Assembly: GCF_947497005.1 (NCBI RefSeq)
Contig: NZ_CANMFF010000005.1
Coordinates: forward strand, 186,001 to 250,000
Origin: an uncultured Ruegeria sp.
GTDB taxonomy: Bacteria; Pseudomonadota; Alphaproteobacteria; Rhodobacterales; Rhodobacteraceae
Length of the DNA: 64,000 nt
Direction: 5' to 3'
Part shown: piece by piece, positions 35,561 through 44,446 of the stretch
How the letters are laid out: each line of letters starts with the position of its first letter
Numbering within the stretch: position 1 is the first letter of the stretch
The notes under the pieces: generated by a model
Database searches by the model: none
What the model was told of the DNA's origin: nothing
The model's input: the letters and a program-made list of their open reading frames with translations, nothing else
Program-made: the position numbers and the translations under genes

Positions 35561-35771
35561 GTTGCGAATCAATATGTTCTGATCAGTCGGGTTAATCGGG
35601 GGATTGTTCGCGCAATAAGTGTGGAATTTGACCTGACAAGTGAAATTTTGCGTGAGAATGTGGCAAAATAAAGCCTCAAGACGCAGAGTATCCGTTCCCC
35701 CTTTCCGGGTTTTTTCCTATACTGTCAAAACAGTAGACCTGTCACACCGGCTGCCTGGGAGGGTATCACGC

Positions 35772-36056
35772 ATGATCCGTTCAGAACTGATTCAGAAAAT
35801 CGCTGACGAAAATCCACATCTCTATCAGCGTGATGTCGAGCGGATCGTGAACACCGTATTCGAGGAAGTCACCGATGCCATGGCGCGCGGAGACCGTGTG
35901 GAACTGCGTGGTTTCGGTGCGTTTTCAGTTAAAAAACGCGATGCTCGCGTCGGCCGCAACCCGCGCACCGGTGAAACGGTTCAGGTTGAGGAAAAATGTG
36001 TACCGTTTTTTAAAACTGGCAAGTTGCTCAGGGATCGATTGAACGGTAAAGCCTAA
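35772..36056 (+). CDS. ihfB: Integration host factor subunit beta
   Basis: A 94-residue HU/IHF DNA-bending protein. [59 protein letters not shown] (with the Pro that wedges into DNA), and [15 protein letters not shown] identify IhfB. Pairs with IhfA (not here) to bend DNA at promoters and in recombination. The start at 35772 fits the family; the 44-codon upstream frame is not coding. The rpsA terminator lies upstream, so ihfB has its own promoter. It is followed 4 bases later by lapA. Confidence 0.97.
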   Translation: MIRSELIQKIADENPHLYQRDVERIVNTVFEEVTDAMARGDRVELRGFGAFSVKKRDARVGRNPRTGETVQVEEKCVPFFKTGKLLRDRLNGKA

Positions 36057-36060
36057 CATT

Positions 36061-36414
36061 ATGATGCGTTACCTTCGATATGCTTTTCTGGCGGCGCTCG
36101 GGATCATCCTGATTTCCGTGTCGCTTGCCAATGTTCAATCCGTTGAACTGAAACTGATGCCTGATGCTCTGGCCGAGCTTCTGGGCTTTAACCTCAGCAC
36201 GTCCCTGCCGCTGTTTCTGGTGGTTTTGGGTGGCGTGGTGGCAGGCTTGGTTATTGGCTTCATGTGGGAATGGTTGCGGGAACACAAACACCGCCGCGAT
36301 GCGACCACGAAGACAGGCGAAGTGCGCAAGCTTGAGCGAGAAGTCAAAAAGCTCAAGAAAAAGCAGAACGAAGGCAAAGACGAAGTTCTGGCGCTTCTGG
36401 ATGAGGCAAGCTGA
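36061..36414 (+). CDS. lapA: LapA-domain (DUF1049) membrane protein
   Basis: A 117-residue protein with two transmembrane helices ([20 protein letters not shown] and [24 protein letters not shown]) and a basic coiled-coil tail ([22 protein letters not shown]), the LapA/YciS layout. In E. coli LapA pairs with LapB to control LpxC degradation and LPS level; no lapB is adjacent here. ATG 4 bases after the ihfB stop implies cotranscription, and the trpF start is 11 bases beyond its own stop. Confidence 0.85.
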   Translation: MMRYLRYAFLAALGIILISVSLANVQSVELKLMPDALAELLGFNLSTSLPLFLVVLGGVVAGLVIGFMWEWLREHKHRRDATTKTGEVRKLEREVKKLKKKQNEGKDEVLALLDEAS

Positions 36415-36425
36415 GCCTACACGCT

Positions 36426-37067
36426 ATGTCTGATGTTCGGTTCAAAATCTGCGGCCTGACCGTACCCGATCACGTGCGCACCGCTGTTGAGGCCGGGGCA
36501 GGCTATGTTGGGTTCGTTTTCTTTCCAAAATCGCCGCGTCATCTGGACGTCGTGCATGCGACAGAGCTGGCGCATCTGGTCCCTGCCGGCGTTGCCAAGG
36601 TGGCTTTGGTCGTAAATACCACCGACGAAGAACTGGACCATATCGTTTCGACTGTACCGCTCGACATGCTTCAACTGCACGGTAAGGAATCGCCCGAACG
36701 AGTTGCGGAAATCAGGGAACGGTTTGGCCTGCCGGTGATGAAGGCCATCGGAGTAGCCGAGGTCGAAGATCTTGAGGCTATTGATCTTTACTCTGAGGTG
36801 GCCGACCAAGTGTTGATCGATGCGAAACCGCCCAGAGAATCGGAATTGCCAGGTGGCAATGGGCTGGCCTTTGATTGGCGGCTGTTGGCTGGGCGGAAGT
36901 ATTGGCGCCGTCCGTGGATGCTGGCAGGTGGCCTTACTCCTCAGAATGTTGCTGAGGCCGTTCGTATGACCGGTGCGCGGCAAGTTGACGTTTCATCCGG
37001 CGTTGAAAGCGCACCGGGCGTGAAAGACGCGGCCCTGATCCGCGACTTTGCGGCTGCTCTCAGGTGA
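36426..37067 (+). CDS. trpF: Phosphoribosylanthranilate isomerase
   Basis: A 213-residue TIM-barrel isomerase for tryptophan biosynthesis. [35 protein letters not shown] contains the catalytic cysteine (C9), and the phosphate site is [10 protein letters not shown] with the aspartate in IDAKPP. It converts PRA to CdRP. Part of a run ihfB-lapA-trpF, and followed by a small gene and trpB. trpA lies about 9 kb away, on the opposite strand; trpC, trpD and trpE are not in the window. Confidence 0.96.
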   Translation: MSDVRFKICGLTVPDHVRTAVEAGAGYVGFVFFPKSPRHLDVVHATELAHLVPAGVAKVALVVNTTDEELDHIVSTVPLDMLQLHGKESPERVAEIRERFGLPVMKAIGVAEVEDLEAIDLYSEVADQVLIDAKPPRESELPGGNGLAFDWRLLAGRKYWRRPWMLAGGLTPQNVAEAVRMTGARQVDVSSGVESAPGVKDAALIRDFAAALR

Positions 37068-37083
37068 TCTGATACTGATATTG

Positions 37084-37113
37084 CTGCGTATCCCTCGATA
37101 CGGAGGGATGCAG
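37084..37113 (+). promoter_or_regulatory. Leader hairpin enclosing a ribosome-binding site
   Basis: CTGC-(2-nt bulge)-ATCCCTC, loop GATACG, GAGGGAT-GCAG: an 11-bp stem ending 2 bases before an ATG at 37115. GGAGGG, the only Shine-Dalgarno, is paired inside it. A competing 5-bp hairpin GTATC/GATAC (37088-37101) shares the 5' arm and would free the site. Confidence 0.55.
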
Positions 37114-37114
37114 T

Positions 37115-37450
37115 ATGTTGGCAGCAATCGGGGGTGTTTCCTTGAGAAACTGGTACAACGCGCCGGAGTTTTTCTGGCGCGCTGGGCAGGTATATTGGCA
37201 GGCGAAAGGCGACCCATTGTGCCTGCACGCTACCATGTTCAGGCAGGATGGCCTCTATTTTTCACTGAGTGTCTGGCATGACATCGAGGCGATGCTGACT
37301 TTTTCCCAATCCGGCCCGCACAGACGTGTCATGTTGGCGGCAGACCGTCTGGCGCAGGTGAACAGGTTCCACCATTTTCCTTGCATCGGCGTGCCCACCC
37401 CGGAACAGGCAATTCAGGTCTGGCGTCAGAACACGCAGGTTGCGGAATGA
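37115..37450 (+). CDS. Small protein, possibly of the antibiotic-biosynthesis-monooxygenase/dimeric alpha-beta barrel type
   Basis: A 111-residue protein between trpF and trpB. YFSLSVWHDIEAMLTFSQSGPHRRVMLAADRL is like the segment of ABM/DUF3291-type dimeric alpha-beta barrels in which 'W-D-x-EAM-x-F-x-x-x-x-x-HRxxM' recurs. The catalytic function, if any, is unknown. The ATG has GGAGGG 6 bases upstream, but that site is inside a strong hairpin. It is separated by 47 bases from trpF and 68 from trpB, all same strand, so a trp-related role is possible. Not known to me as a trp gene. Confidence 0.7.
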   Translation: MLAAIGGVSLRNWYNAPEFFWRAGQVYWQAKGDPLCLHATMFRQDGLYFSLSVWHDIEAMLTFSQSGPHRRVMLAADRLAQVNRFHHFPCIGVPTPEQAIQVWRQNTQVAE

Positions 37451-37518
37451 TGCGTTTTGCCCATGGCATATCCTGTCGCCACCACCTATGAACAACGGAT
37501 ACGACGAGGGAGACACCC

Positions 37519-38766
37519 ATGGCCAACGATCTTTTCAATTCCTTCATGTCCGGCCCTGACGAACAGGGACGCTTTGGCATCTTCGGCGGACGTTTTGTCA
37601 GTGAAACACTGATGCCGCTGATCCTGGCGCTGGAAGAGGAATATGACAAAGCCAAGGATGATCCCGACTTCTGGGCCGAGATGGATGATCTGTGGGCTAA
37701 CTATGTTGGCCGTCCCTCGCCATTGTATTTTGCGGAACGCCTGACCGAGCATCTGGGCGGCGCAAAGATCTATCTGAAACGGGATGAACTGAACCACACT
37801 GGCGCACACAAGATCAACAACGTGCTGGGCCAAATTATCCTGGCGCGGCGGATGGGTAAGACCCGGATCATTGCTGAGACCGGGGCAGGGCAGCACGGCG
37901 TGGCCACTGCCACCGTCTGCGCCAAATTCGGTCTGAAATGCATCGTCTACATGGGTGCCCATGACGTACAGCGTCAGGCCCCGAACGTATTCCGTATGCG
38001 CCTGTTGGGTGCAGAAGTGATCCCCGTGACCTCGGGTCGTGGCACTTTGAAAGACGCGATGAACGATGCGCTGCGCGACTGGGTGACCAATGTGCGTGAC
38101 ACGTTCTATTGCATCGGGACTGTGGCCGGGCCACATCCTTACCCGGCAATGGTACGTGATTTCCAGTCGATCATCGGCAAGGAAGCGAAAGAGCAGATGA
38201 TGAAGGCCGAGGGCCGTCTGCCTGACACGATCATCGCGGCGATCGGCGGTGGATCGAACGCAATGGGTCTGTTCTACCCGTTCCTCGACGACAAGGACGT
38301 CAACATCATCGGCGTCGAAGCCGGTGGTAAGGGCGTGAACGAGAAGATGGAGCATTGCGCTTCTCTTACAGGCGGTCGTCCGGGCGTGCTGCATGGCAAC
38401 CGGACCTATCTGCTGCAGGATGACGATGGCCAGATTCTTGAAGGCTACTCGATCTCGGCTGGTTTGGACTATCCGGGCATCGGGCCTGAACATTCCTGGC
38501 TGCACGAGATTGGCCGCGCGAATTATGTCTCGATTACTGACACGGAAGCGCTGGAGGCATTCCAGCTATGCTGCTCGACCGAGGGGATTATCCCGGCGCT
38601 GGAGCCGAGCCATGCGCTGGCTCATGTGATGAAGATTGCTCCGGAACTGCCCAAGGATCACCTGATCTGCATGAACATGTGTGGTCGCGGGGACAAGGAC
38701 GTTCAGACAGTGGCGAAATATCTGAACTTCGACATGTCAGATACCGAAGGTCGGACGGCCGGTTGA
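37519..38766 (+). CDS. trpB: Tryptophan synthase beta chain
   Basis: A 415-residue PLP enzyme joining indole with serine. The PLP lysine lies in [15 protein letters not shown], the phosphate loop is [12 protein letters not shown], and the [13 protein letters not shown] sequence reads [12 protein letters not shown]. Length matches TrpB1. The start ([24 protein letters not shown]) has GAGGGAG upstream. Normally adjacent to trpA; here trpA is at 45.8-46.6 kb on the other strand, so the alpha and beta subunits are made from separate transcripts. Confidence 0.98.
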   Translation: MANDLFNSFMSGPDEQGRFGIFGGRFVSETLMPLILALEEEYDKAKDDPDFWAEMDDLWANYVGRPSPLYFAERLTEHLGGAKIYLKRDELNHTGAHKINNVLGQIILARRMGKTRIIAETGAGQHGVATATVCAKFGLKCIVYMGAHDVQRQAPNVFRMRLLGAEVIPVTSGRGTLKDAMNDALRDWVTNVRDTFYCIGTVAGPHPYPAMVRDFQSIIGKEAKEQMMKAEGRLPDTIIAAIGGGSNAMGLFYPFLDDKDVNIIGVEAGGKGVNEKMEHCASLTGGRPGVLHGNRTYLLQDDDGQILEGYSISAGLDYPGIGPEHSWLHEIGRANYVSITDTEALEAFQLCCSTEGIIPALEPSHALAHVMKIAPELPKDHLICMNMCGRGDKDVQTVAKYLNFDMSDTEGRTAG

Positions 38767-38774
38767 TAAAAAGC

Positions 38775-38799
38775 CGGGGCCACGTGCCCCGATTATTTT
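38775..38799 (+). terminator. Possible terminator after trpB
   Basis: CGGGGC, CACGT loop, GCCCCG, then ATTATTTT. It lies 9 bases after the trpB stop and abuts the stop of a possible convergent small gene. Confidence 0.6.
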
Positions 38800-38969
38800 C
38801 TGCCACGTCTTGCAGCACGCACGCCCCGGAAGTCATATACTTTTTGCATGATCCTTGGTGAAACGGCCTGAGACCCCAAGGAAGGTCCGGCGGGGCGAAC
38901 ACTGACAAGCGCAATCAAAAGCAAAACAAGAGGCACAGGATTCGTGGTGTCGTTCGAGCCGCTTTGCAT
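38793..38969 (-). CDS. Possible small membrane protein
   Basis: A 58-residue open frame: a short polar start (MQSGSNDTTNPV), one hydrophobic helix (PLVLLLIALVSV), and a basic tail (YDFRGVRAARRGRK). An AAGGAA lies about 9 bases before the ATG. It ends next to the trpB terminator. No homologue is recalled, and a short frame like this can be chance, so it is reported with low confidence. The stretch from 38970 to 39391 otherwise shows no gene. Confidence 0.35.
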   Translation of the reverse strand: MQSGSNDTTNPVPLVLLLIALVSVRPAGPSLGSQAVSPRIMQKVYDFRGVRAARRGRK

Positions 38970-39391
38970 ATGTGCGTTTCCTTCTGGCAATCAGTCCCGC
39001 AGAAAACATCCGACTGTTGCGAAATTACCGTGTGATTGAAGGTTTTATGGCAGTGGCTTCTTGGGGGTTCCGTTTCGCACACTCGACATTCAAAGCGCGG
39101 CTTCACAGTGAAGACGCCCTAAAATCACGGTTTTTGCAGAGTGCTTATGGGGTCGAATCGTCCGAGCCCGGTTGATTGTGCACAGATATGTGACCTGCAC
39201 GCCGAAGTTGAATCATTTCCAATTCTATACAGCGACTCTGAATTGATTTAACTTTTTGGCAACTGGCGTTGTTGTGGCCGGTTCAGGGGAAGTCTCGACG
39301 TAGATGGGACAACGGAAGACGCGGCTCGGGACAAGGTATTCTCTCCGGGCACCCTGGTGTTTGGCACCCTCGCGGTGCTGTAGGAGGTAAA

Positions 39392-41044
39392 ATGGTTAGG
39401 TCCGCGATTTCGAGGCTGTCGTGCCTCTTTTTTCTGGCTTCAGCACTCATGATCGGAAGCGCCAAAGAGGGTGCCGCCCTTGGCGGGGGGTTTATTGTAA
39501 CCTCGGCTCCGACGCCGAACGGCGGTAGTATCTTTTTTAACAATATCGCAGCGACTGGCACTGCATTTGTATCGCTGGGAGGGTCCGGGCAGGTTCCCGG
39601 CGGTAGCTTCTATTTTAACAATGGCGTTCTGAACCAGGCTGCCATTACACCTGCAGGACTGGCGTCCTTGGGCTATATTGGCGCGAACATTATCAGTCAG
39701 GATGGCGCGGATTCCACATATGCGGCAGACGGGTATCTTGGGATTACGTTTACCGCGCGTGAAACAGTCGGGGGGCCGCTTTATCGCTATGAGATCGCGC
39801 TGTCTGGTGTCACAAATACGCAGATCATCAACACCCGTGTTCTGGTGGATACGACCCAGCCCACGGCAACGATCGGAGCATTGACGCCAACCGGTAGTGG
39901 AACTTTTCAGGCAACGATCACTCTGAGCGAGCCAAGTACCGACTTCACTGTAGGCGACCTGTCGGTCACGAATGCAACGGCTACTCTGACAGGGTCGGGC
40001 ACCAGCTACGTCGCAATTCTGACGCCCCAGAACAACGGTACTATCGAACTCTTCATCCCCGCAGGTGCGTTTTCGGATGCGGCGGGCAATCTGAACCCGG
40101 AATCCAACAGGGTCAGCACGCTTCAGGCGGTGACAAATACACAACGTCAGATTCAGGCGTTTCAGAATGCCCGGGCCAACAGCCTTGTGACAAACCAGCC
40201 GAAACTGACCCAGTTTCTGCAGCGTTCGGGATCGGGGGTGCTGGATTCCTCTGTCACGCAGGGCTCGGGTTATCTGAACTTTGCCAGCGATCCGTCGCAG
40301 CCGGTCTGGTTCAATGTGACCGGCAACTGGAGCTCGCAAGACGATTTTGACAGCTCCTATGCGTTGGCCGTGGTCGGAGCTCATCGTCGGATCAGTTCCA
40401 ATCTGTTGATAGGCGCCATGCTCCAGTTCGATTATGCCGAGACCGAAAACGGCCCGGCCAGCGTGGACGGTACGGGCTGGCTGGTTGGTCCCTATGTGGT
40501 GGCCAAACTGCCCAATCAGCCGGTGTATTTCGAGGGGCGCGTTCTTTACGGGCAAGCCGATAATAATATCTCTCCGTTCGGCACTTATGAGGACGGTTTC
40601 GACAGTGAGCGCTGGCTGGTCCAGTCGCGCGTGACCGGTGAGATAAAGCGTGGAGCCCTGACACTCATGCCATTGCTGGACGTGAGCTATGCCAGTGATG
40701 ATCAGGAAACTTATACCGACAGTCTGGGAAACCTGATCCCACAACAGGATTTCAGCCTGACAACGGCACGGCTGGGTATGGATTTCAGCCATCCGCTTCA
40801 GGTGTCACGTGGTGAGATGATGCTGACTGGTGGCCTGTCAGGGATTTGGAGCACGACCTCTGGCACCGGAACTGCTCCCGGCGTGACGCCGATTGGCGAC
40901 ACTGCCCGTGCCCGCGCTGACCTGGGAATCGATTACCGGTTGGAAAACAACAGCCTGCTTGCGGCAAATGTGTTCTATGACGGCATTGGTGAAAGCGGTT
41001 TTGAAAACTACAGCATCAGCCTGATCTGGCAAATGGCTTTCTGA
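39392..41044 (+). CDS. Autotransporter-like outer-membrane protein with bacterial Ig-like domain
   Basis: About 550 residues. A signal peptide (MVRSAISRLSCLFFLASALMIGSAKEGAALG) is followed by a Ser/Gly-rich stretch, a bacterial Ig-like domain (about 155-245: TQPTATIGALTPTGSGTFQATITLSEPSTDFTVGDLSVTNATATL), a linker, and a C-terminal barrel-like region (about 300-550) ending SLIWQMAF, with the terminal Phe that BamA recognises. It should be exported to the outer membrane, with the Ig-like part exposed or periplasmic. TAGGAGG lies 5 bases before the start. The 5' leader carries two small GGCACC/GGTGC hairpins (39348-39378). A spacer of more than 600 bases separates it from trpB. Confidence 0.85.
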   Translation: MVRSAISRLSCLFFLASALMIGSAKEGAALGGGFIVTSAPTPNGGSIFFNNIAATGTAFVSLGGSGQVPGGSFYFNNGVLNQAAITPAGLASLGYIGANIISQDGADSTYAADGYLGITFTARETVGGPLYRYEIALSGVTNTQIINTRVLVDTTQPTATIGALTPTGSGTFQATITLSEPSTDFTVGDLSVTNATATLTGSGTSYVAILTPQNNGTIELFIPAGAFSDAAGNLNPESNRVSTLQAVTNTQRQIQAFQNARANSLVTNQPKLTQFLQRSGSGVLDSSVTQGSGYLNFASDPSQPVWFNVTGNWSSQDDFDSSYALAVVGAHRRISSNLLIGAMLQFDYAETENGPASVDGTGWLVGPYVVAKLPNQPVYFEGRVLYGQADNNISPFGTYEDGFDSERWLVQSRVTGEIKRGALTLMPLLDVSYASDDQETYTDSLGNLIPQQDFSLTTARLGMDFSHPLQVSRGEMMLTGGLSGIWSTTSGTGTAPGVTPIGDTARARADLGIDYRLENNSLLAANVFYDGIGESGFENYSISLIWQMAF

Positions 41045-41089
41045 ACCAATGGCGAGATCGGATCAGGTCTCGCCAAGGCGCGATGCCGG

Positions 41090-41464
41090 TCAGCCTTTCG
41101 CTTTGTTCTGACACAAGATGTTGAGCGGCACAATTTCCAGCGCACGTTGATGCGTTGCTTCCAGATGAACCTTTGGGGCGCATCCTTCGTCATGGGCTTG
41201 TAGAAACCGGCTGGCACATAAACACCAACTGTCACCGGGCTTGAGGCCCGGGAAATCGAACTCGGGCCGCGCGGTGCTCAGGTCATTGCCGACGTATTTC
41301 GAATACGCCAGAAACTCGGCCGTCATCACAGCACACACGGTATGGCTGCCCTGATCCTCGGGGCAGGTATTGCACGCGCCGTCCCGGAAAAACCCGGTCA
41401 GGGGATCGCGTGAGCAGGGCACCAGAACGCCACCAAGTACGTTGATACTGTCTTGCTTTTGCAT
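41090..41464 (-). CDS. DUF2237 family protein
   Basis: A 124-residue protein of a conserved family of unknown function. Its landmarks are NVLGGVLVPCSRDPLTGFFRDGACNTCPEDQGSHTVCAVMTAEFLAYSKYVGNDLSTARPEFDFPGLKPGDSWCLCASRF. Six cysteines suggest metal binding or a redox role. Cytosolic. It lies 9 bases downstream of the class C serine hydrolase gene, in the same direction, so the two are probably cotranscribed. Confidence 0.85.
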   Translation of the reverse strand: MQKQDSINVLGGVLVPCSRDPLTGFFRDGACNTCPEDQGSHTVCAVMTAEFLAYSKYVGNDLSTARPEFDFPGLKPGDSWCLCASRFLQAHDEGCAPKVHLEATHQRALEIVPLNILCQNKAKG

Positions 41465-41473
41465 GAAGTTACC

Positions 41474-42637
41474 TTACAGGCTTTCTGCGATCTTTCGGAA
41501 CATTTCGATGTTCTGATCATTCACGCCGGGTTCAAGAAACAGACGGTCTGCGCCGGTTGAGACAATCAAAACACCTCGGGGCTGATTGAAATAGATATAC
41601 TGACCGTAAATGCCACGGGCCAGAAACTCGCCTTCGTGCGCACCACGGGGTATCCACCATTGATAGCCATAGCCGATCTTGCCTTGCGCCGTCGGGGCGC
41701 TGGGTTGCGTGGCCTCGAATATCCATTCGGCAGGAACCAGTTGTTGCCCATCCACTTTGCCGTCCTGCAGGATCATTTGTCCGAACCGTGCAAAGTCACG
41801 CGTGGTGAAGTTCAGGCCAGCCAACACAAAAGCAACACCGGCACCGTCCGTGACATAGTATCCGTCATGCTCCAGTCCCAGGGGTTGTATGATCTTATCG
41901 GTCAACAGCTCGGCCACGCTGCGTCCGGTTGCGCCGCGTATGACCATGCCTAAGACGTGCGTATCGATTGAAACGTATTGCCAGGTTTCGCCCGGCGTCG
42001 CAAAGCTGTCTTGCAAGGACGCTGCAAAATCGTCCAACTCGCCACCTAAGGCGATGACGCGACCCATGCGGTTGATGTCAGAGTTCGGGTCCAGATAATC
42101 TTCGTCAAACGTGACACCGCTGGCCATGTTCAACACATTGCGGATTGTCGCGGCCTCATAAGCGCTTCCCTTTAGCTTCGGGGCGTATTTGATTGCCGGG
42201 TCGTCCAGTGACTCGATCGCGCCCTCATTCAGCAAAATCCCAAAAAGCGCTGAAAGATAGCTTTTGGCCACCGACCAAGAAATTCGACGGTCATTTGGGC
42301 TGGTACCCAGATAATACTCCTCGAACCGGATATCGCCGTCCTGCATGACCAACAGCGAGGTGACAGAGCGTTCATCGATCCATTTGTCGGTGCCATCGGG
42401 CAGGTCGAACCCTTCGCCGTAAGGCAGCTCCCACGTCGGGCCGTTGCCACGGGGCAGATCAACGGTCAGAAAAGCTTCGTTCATGTGCGAAAAATTGTGA
42501 ACGATCTTTTCTTCGGAAAACAGCGAGTTCACAGCCATCAGGCGCTGCAACTCTTCGCGTTTCCACAGCCCAACGACAACGGCAGCCAGAGCCAGCGCCA
42601 CAACGATGCGCAGCACCCACTTCAAGATGGATCTCAT
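41474..42637 (-). CDS. Class C beta-lactamase-fold serine hydrolase, membrane-anchored
   Basis: A 387-residue protein with an N-terminal membrane anchor (ILKWVLRIVVALALAAVVVGLW) and a periplasmic penicillin-binding/class-C-type domain. The SxxK is in SWSVAKSYLSALFG; the second motif reads YVSIDTH, where the common YxN is changed to YVS, and a KTG-like strand is not clear. It may be an esterase, peptidase or beta-lactamase-like hydrolase of unknown substrate. The start at 42637 has GGGAGG 7 bases upstream; the further 18-codon extension is not used. Followed by the DUF2237 gene. Confidence 0.85.
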   Translation of the reverse strand: MRSILKWVLRIVVALALAAVVVGLWKREELQRLMAVNSLFSEEKIVHNFSHMNEAFLTVDLPRGNGPTWELPYGEGFDLPDGTDKWIDERSVTSLLVMQDGDIRFEEYYLGTSPNDRRISWSVAKSYLSALFGILLNEGAIESLDDPAIKYAPKLKGSAYEAATIRNVLNMASGVTFDEDYLDPNSDINRMGRVIALGGELDDFAASLQDSFATPGETWQYVSIDTHVLGMVIRGATGRSVAELLTDKIIQPLGLEHDGYYVTDGAGVAFVLAGLNFTTRDFARFGQMILQDGKVDGQQLVPAEWIFEATQPSAPTAQGKIGYGYQWWIPRGAHEGEFLARGIYGQYIYFNQPRGVLIVSTGADRLFLEPGVNDQNIEMFRKIAESL

Positions 42638-42720
42638 CGCATAGCCTCCCTTGTTCCTCGGTATTGGATCGCGGACGCTTTCATTCTGCAATGACTACGT
42701 AACGGAATGTGCCGGATCTG

Positions 42721-43401
42721 CTATTTGAATTTGTCCAACAGCTTCTGCATGGCAGAGCGGTTATCCACTTCGGGTTCTGTCGATGTTTTGGGTTTCGCCT
42801 CGGTTTTCGGGGCAGGTGTCTTCGAGGAGCGCGGTGGAGCGGTGCGCAGCGCGACCGCATTCATGAATTTCCCGCCTTCGTCTTGGGCCAAGTAAGCTGC
42901 CCCGTCCGAAATGCCACGCAGCACATCATCTAACCAGTCAGCCTCGGACTTGGCAAAATCGTTCAAAACGTAGGCTGACACCATTTCCTTGCGACCGGGA
43001 TGCCCAATTCCAAGGCGCACGCGGTCATAGGCGGCTCCGATATGGTCATGGATCGAACGCAAGCCGTTGTGTCCGGCATGTCCACCGCCCGCCTTGACGC
43101 GCACTTTGCAGGGGGCAAGGTCCAGCTCGTCGTGGAAGACAACGACATCAGTTGAATCAAGCTTGTAGAACCGCATCGCTTCACCGACGGATTGGCCGGA
43201 TCGGTTCATGAAGGTCTGTGGTTTCAGCAGCATAACCTTTTCGCTGCCCAATCGACCTTCCGAAAGCTCGCCCTGAAACTTGGACTTCCACGGGCCAAAC
43301 CCGTGGTCCTCTGCAATCCGGTCCACGGCCATGAACCCGATATTGTGCCGGTTGCGGGCGTATTTCTGCCCTGGGTTCCCCAATCCGACAAAGAGTTTCA
43401 T
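42721..43401 (-). CDS. pth: Peptidyl-tRNA hydrolase
   Basis: A 226-residue enzyme that recycles peptidyl-tRNA dropped by the ribosome. [27 protein letters not shown] holds the catalytic histidine (H20-type), and the family motifs [10 protein letters not shown] and [14 protein letters not shown] follow. The C-terminal 40 residues are a lysine/proline-rich extension ([22 protein letters not shown]) not found in E. coli Pth but common in this clade. Downstream of rplY in the same direction, with a terminator between them. Confidence 0.95.
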   Translation of the reverse strand: MKLFVGLGNPGQKYARNRHNIGFMAVDRIAEDHGFGPWKSKFQGELSEGRLGSEKVMLLKPQTFMNRSGQSVGEAMRFYKLDSTDVVVFHDELDLAPCKVRVKAGGGHAGHNGLRSIHDHIGAAYDRVRLGIGHPGRKEMVSAYVLNDFAKSEADWLDDVLRGISDGAAYLAQDEGGKFMNAVALRTAPPRSSKTPAPKTEAKPKTSTEPEVDNRSAMQKLLDKFK

Positions 43402-43487
43402 GATGTTGCTCCGCCCTTGTAGCCGTTAGGCGTTTTCATGCACGGAAACGCTTGGAAAATCCAGTCAGCCCGGATGGATCTACACGC

Positions 43488-43517
43488 AAAAAAAACGGGA
43501 CCCTGAAGGGCCCCGTT
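43488..43517 (-). terminator. Intrinsic terminator of rplY (reverse strand)
   Basis: On the reverse strand: AACGGGGCCC, TTCA, GGGTCCCGTT (10 bp, one G-T), then a run of T. It lies 27 bases beyond the rplY stop and isolates rplY from pth. Confidence 0.88.
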
Positions 43518-43543
43518 CCAAAATCCAGAAATCTGGTCCAGAT

Positions 43544-44197
43544 TTATTCTTCTTCTTTGCCGACGACTTCAACTTCATCGACTGCAACTTCGCCCTCTTC
43601 ACCTTCTTCGTCGTCGCTTGTGGACAGACCTGTTGGTGCCGAGACGTTTGCAATCACGAAATCACGGTCGATGGTCGGCTTGGTGCCTTCGGGCAGGTCA
43701 ACCGACGAAATGGTGACAACGTCGTTGATGTTCATTCCGGTCACGTCAACAGTGATCTTCTCAGGAATGTCACCTGCGGTGCACAGCAATTCGACTTCCG
43801 GACGGACAACGGTCAGAACGCCGCCCTTTTTGATGCCGGGCGCTTCTTCCTCGTTGATGAATTCAACCGGGATGAACAGCGCGATCTTGGTGGTGCGACG
43901 CAGGCGCATCAGGTCCAGGTGGGTCGGCAGGTCTTTGACGATATCACGCTGAACGTCGCGGCAGATGACGCGAACGTCTTCGTGACCTTCGACCTTCAGG
44001 TTCCACAGGGTTGACTTGAAGCGACCGGCTTTCAGGCGCTTGAACAGTTCGTTGAACGGGATCTGAATCGCCAGCGGATCTTTGTCGCCGCCAAATACAA
44101 CACCCGGAACCATGCCTTCGCGGCGTGTTTTACGAGCGGCGCCCTTGCCTGTCCCCGTCCGTTCCAGAGCTACGAGATCAGGAATCTCTCCAGCCAT
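43544..44197 (-). CDS. rplY: 50S ribosomal protein L25/Ctc
   Basis: A 217-residue long-form L25 (TL5/Ctc type) that binds 5S rRNA. The N-terminal L25 domain ([30 protein letters not shown]...) is followed by the Ctc beta domain ([20 protein letters not shown], and [25 protein letters not shown]) and a very acidic tail ([18 protein letters not shown]). The start has AGAATT spacing with GGAG 8 bases upstream. Its leader carries an 8-bp hairpin. Confidence 0.94.
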   Translation of the reverse strand: MAGEIPDLVALERTGTGKGAARKTRREGMVPGVVFGGDKDPLAIQIPFNELFKRLKAGRFKSTLWNLKVEGHEDVRVICRDVQRDIVKDLPTHLDLMRLRRTTKIALFIPVEFINEEEAPGIKKGGVLTVVRPEVELLCTAGDIPEKITVDVTGMNINDVVTISSVDLPEGTKPTIDRDFVIANVSAPTGLSTSDDEEGEEGEVAVDEVEVVGKEEE

Positions 44198-44217
44198 GAT
44201 AATTCTCCAATGTTAGG

Positions 44218-44246
44218 GCGGGTATCCTCCAAGGCTGTATACCCGC
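44218..44246 (-). promoter_or_regulatory. Hairpin in the rplY 5' leader
   Basis: On the reverse strand, GCGGGTAT and ATACCCGC (8 bp) with a 13-base loop, ending 21 bases before the rplY start. The loop contains GGAGG. It could serve as a regulatory leader; nothing else shows which factor would act. Confidence 0.4.
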
Positions 44247-44331
44247 GTGAAGCCGCGTCCTTATCTCGATTCACCGGATTTGGAAAGGGGTAATTCATAC
44301 CCTAATATTTTGCGAGGCTCTGCGCCGCGCT

Positions 44332-44394
44332 CCGAGGTATTTAGAGCCAGATGAAGAACAGATCCCTTGGTTCATCTGGCCAAAAATACCTCGG
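44332..44394. repeat. Long imperfect inverted repeat (dispersed Roseobacter-type element)
   Basis: Two 24-base arms (44332-44355 and 44371-44394), 15 bases apart, differing at three positions. The right arm, TTCATCTGGCC then AAAAATACCTCGG, is of a kind I recall seeing repeatedly in roseobacter intergenic regions. It lies downstream of lldD and upstream of rplY, in a 250-base non-coding stretch; an adjacent GC-rich block (44399-44445) has further small hairpins that may act as the lldD terminator. Confidence 0.65.
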
Positions 44395-44446
44395 GGGAGG
44401 CGCCCGGAACGGGCGACGGGGGCAGTGCCCCTAGGACGCGGGGGAG

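Noticed and set aside
35721..35734. ACTGT-CAAA-ACAGT dyad upstream of ihfB
   Set aside because: The arms are only 5 bases and the position is not near clear promoter elements, so chance cannot be excluded.
37486..38505. 339-codon leftward frame opposite trpB
   Set aside because: trpB is unambiguous; the reverse frame is a shadow.
39440..40792. 450-codon leftward open frame across the autotransporter-like gene
   Set aside because: The forward frame has a signal peptide, Ig-like domain and barrel; the reverse product is an Arg/Cys/Ile-rich shadow.
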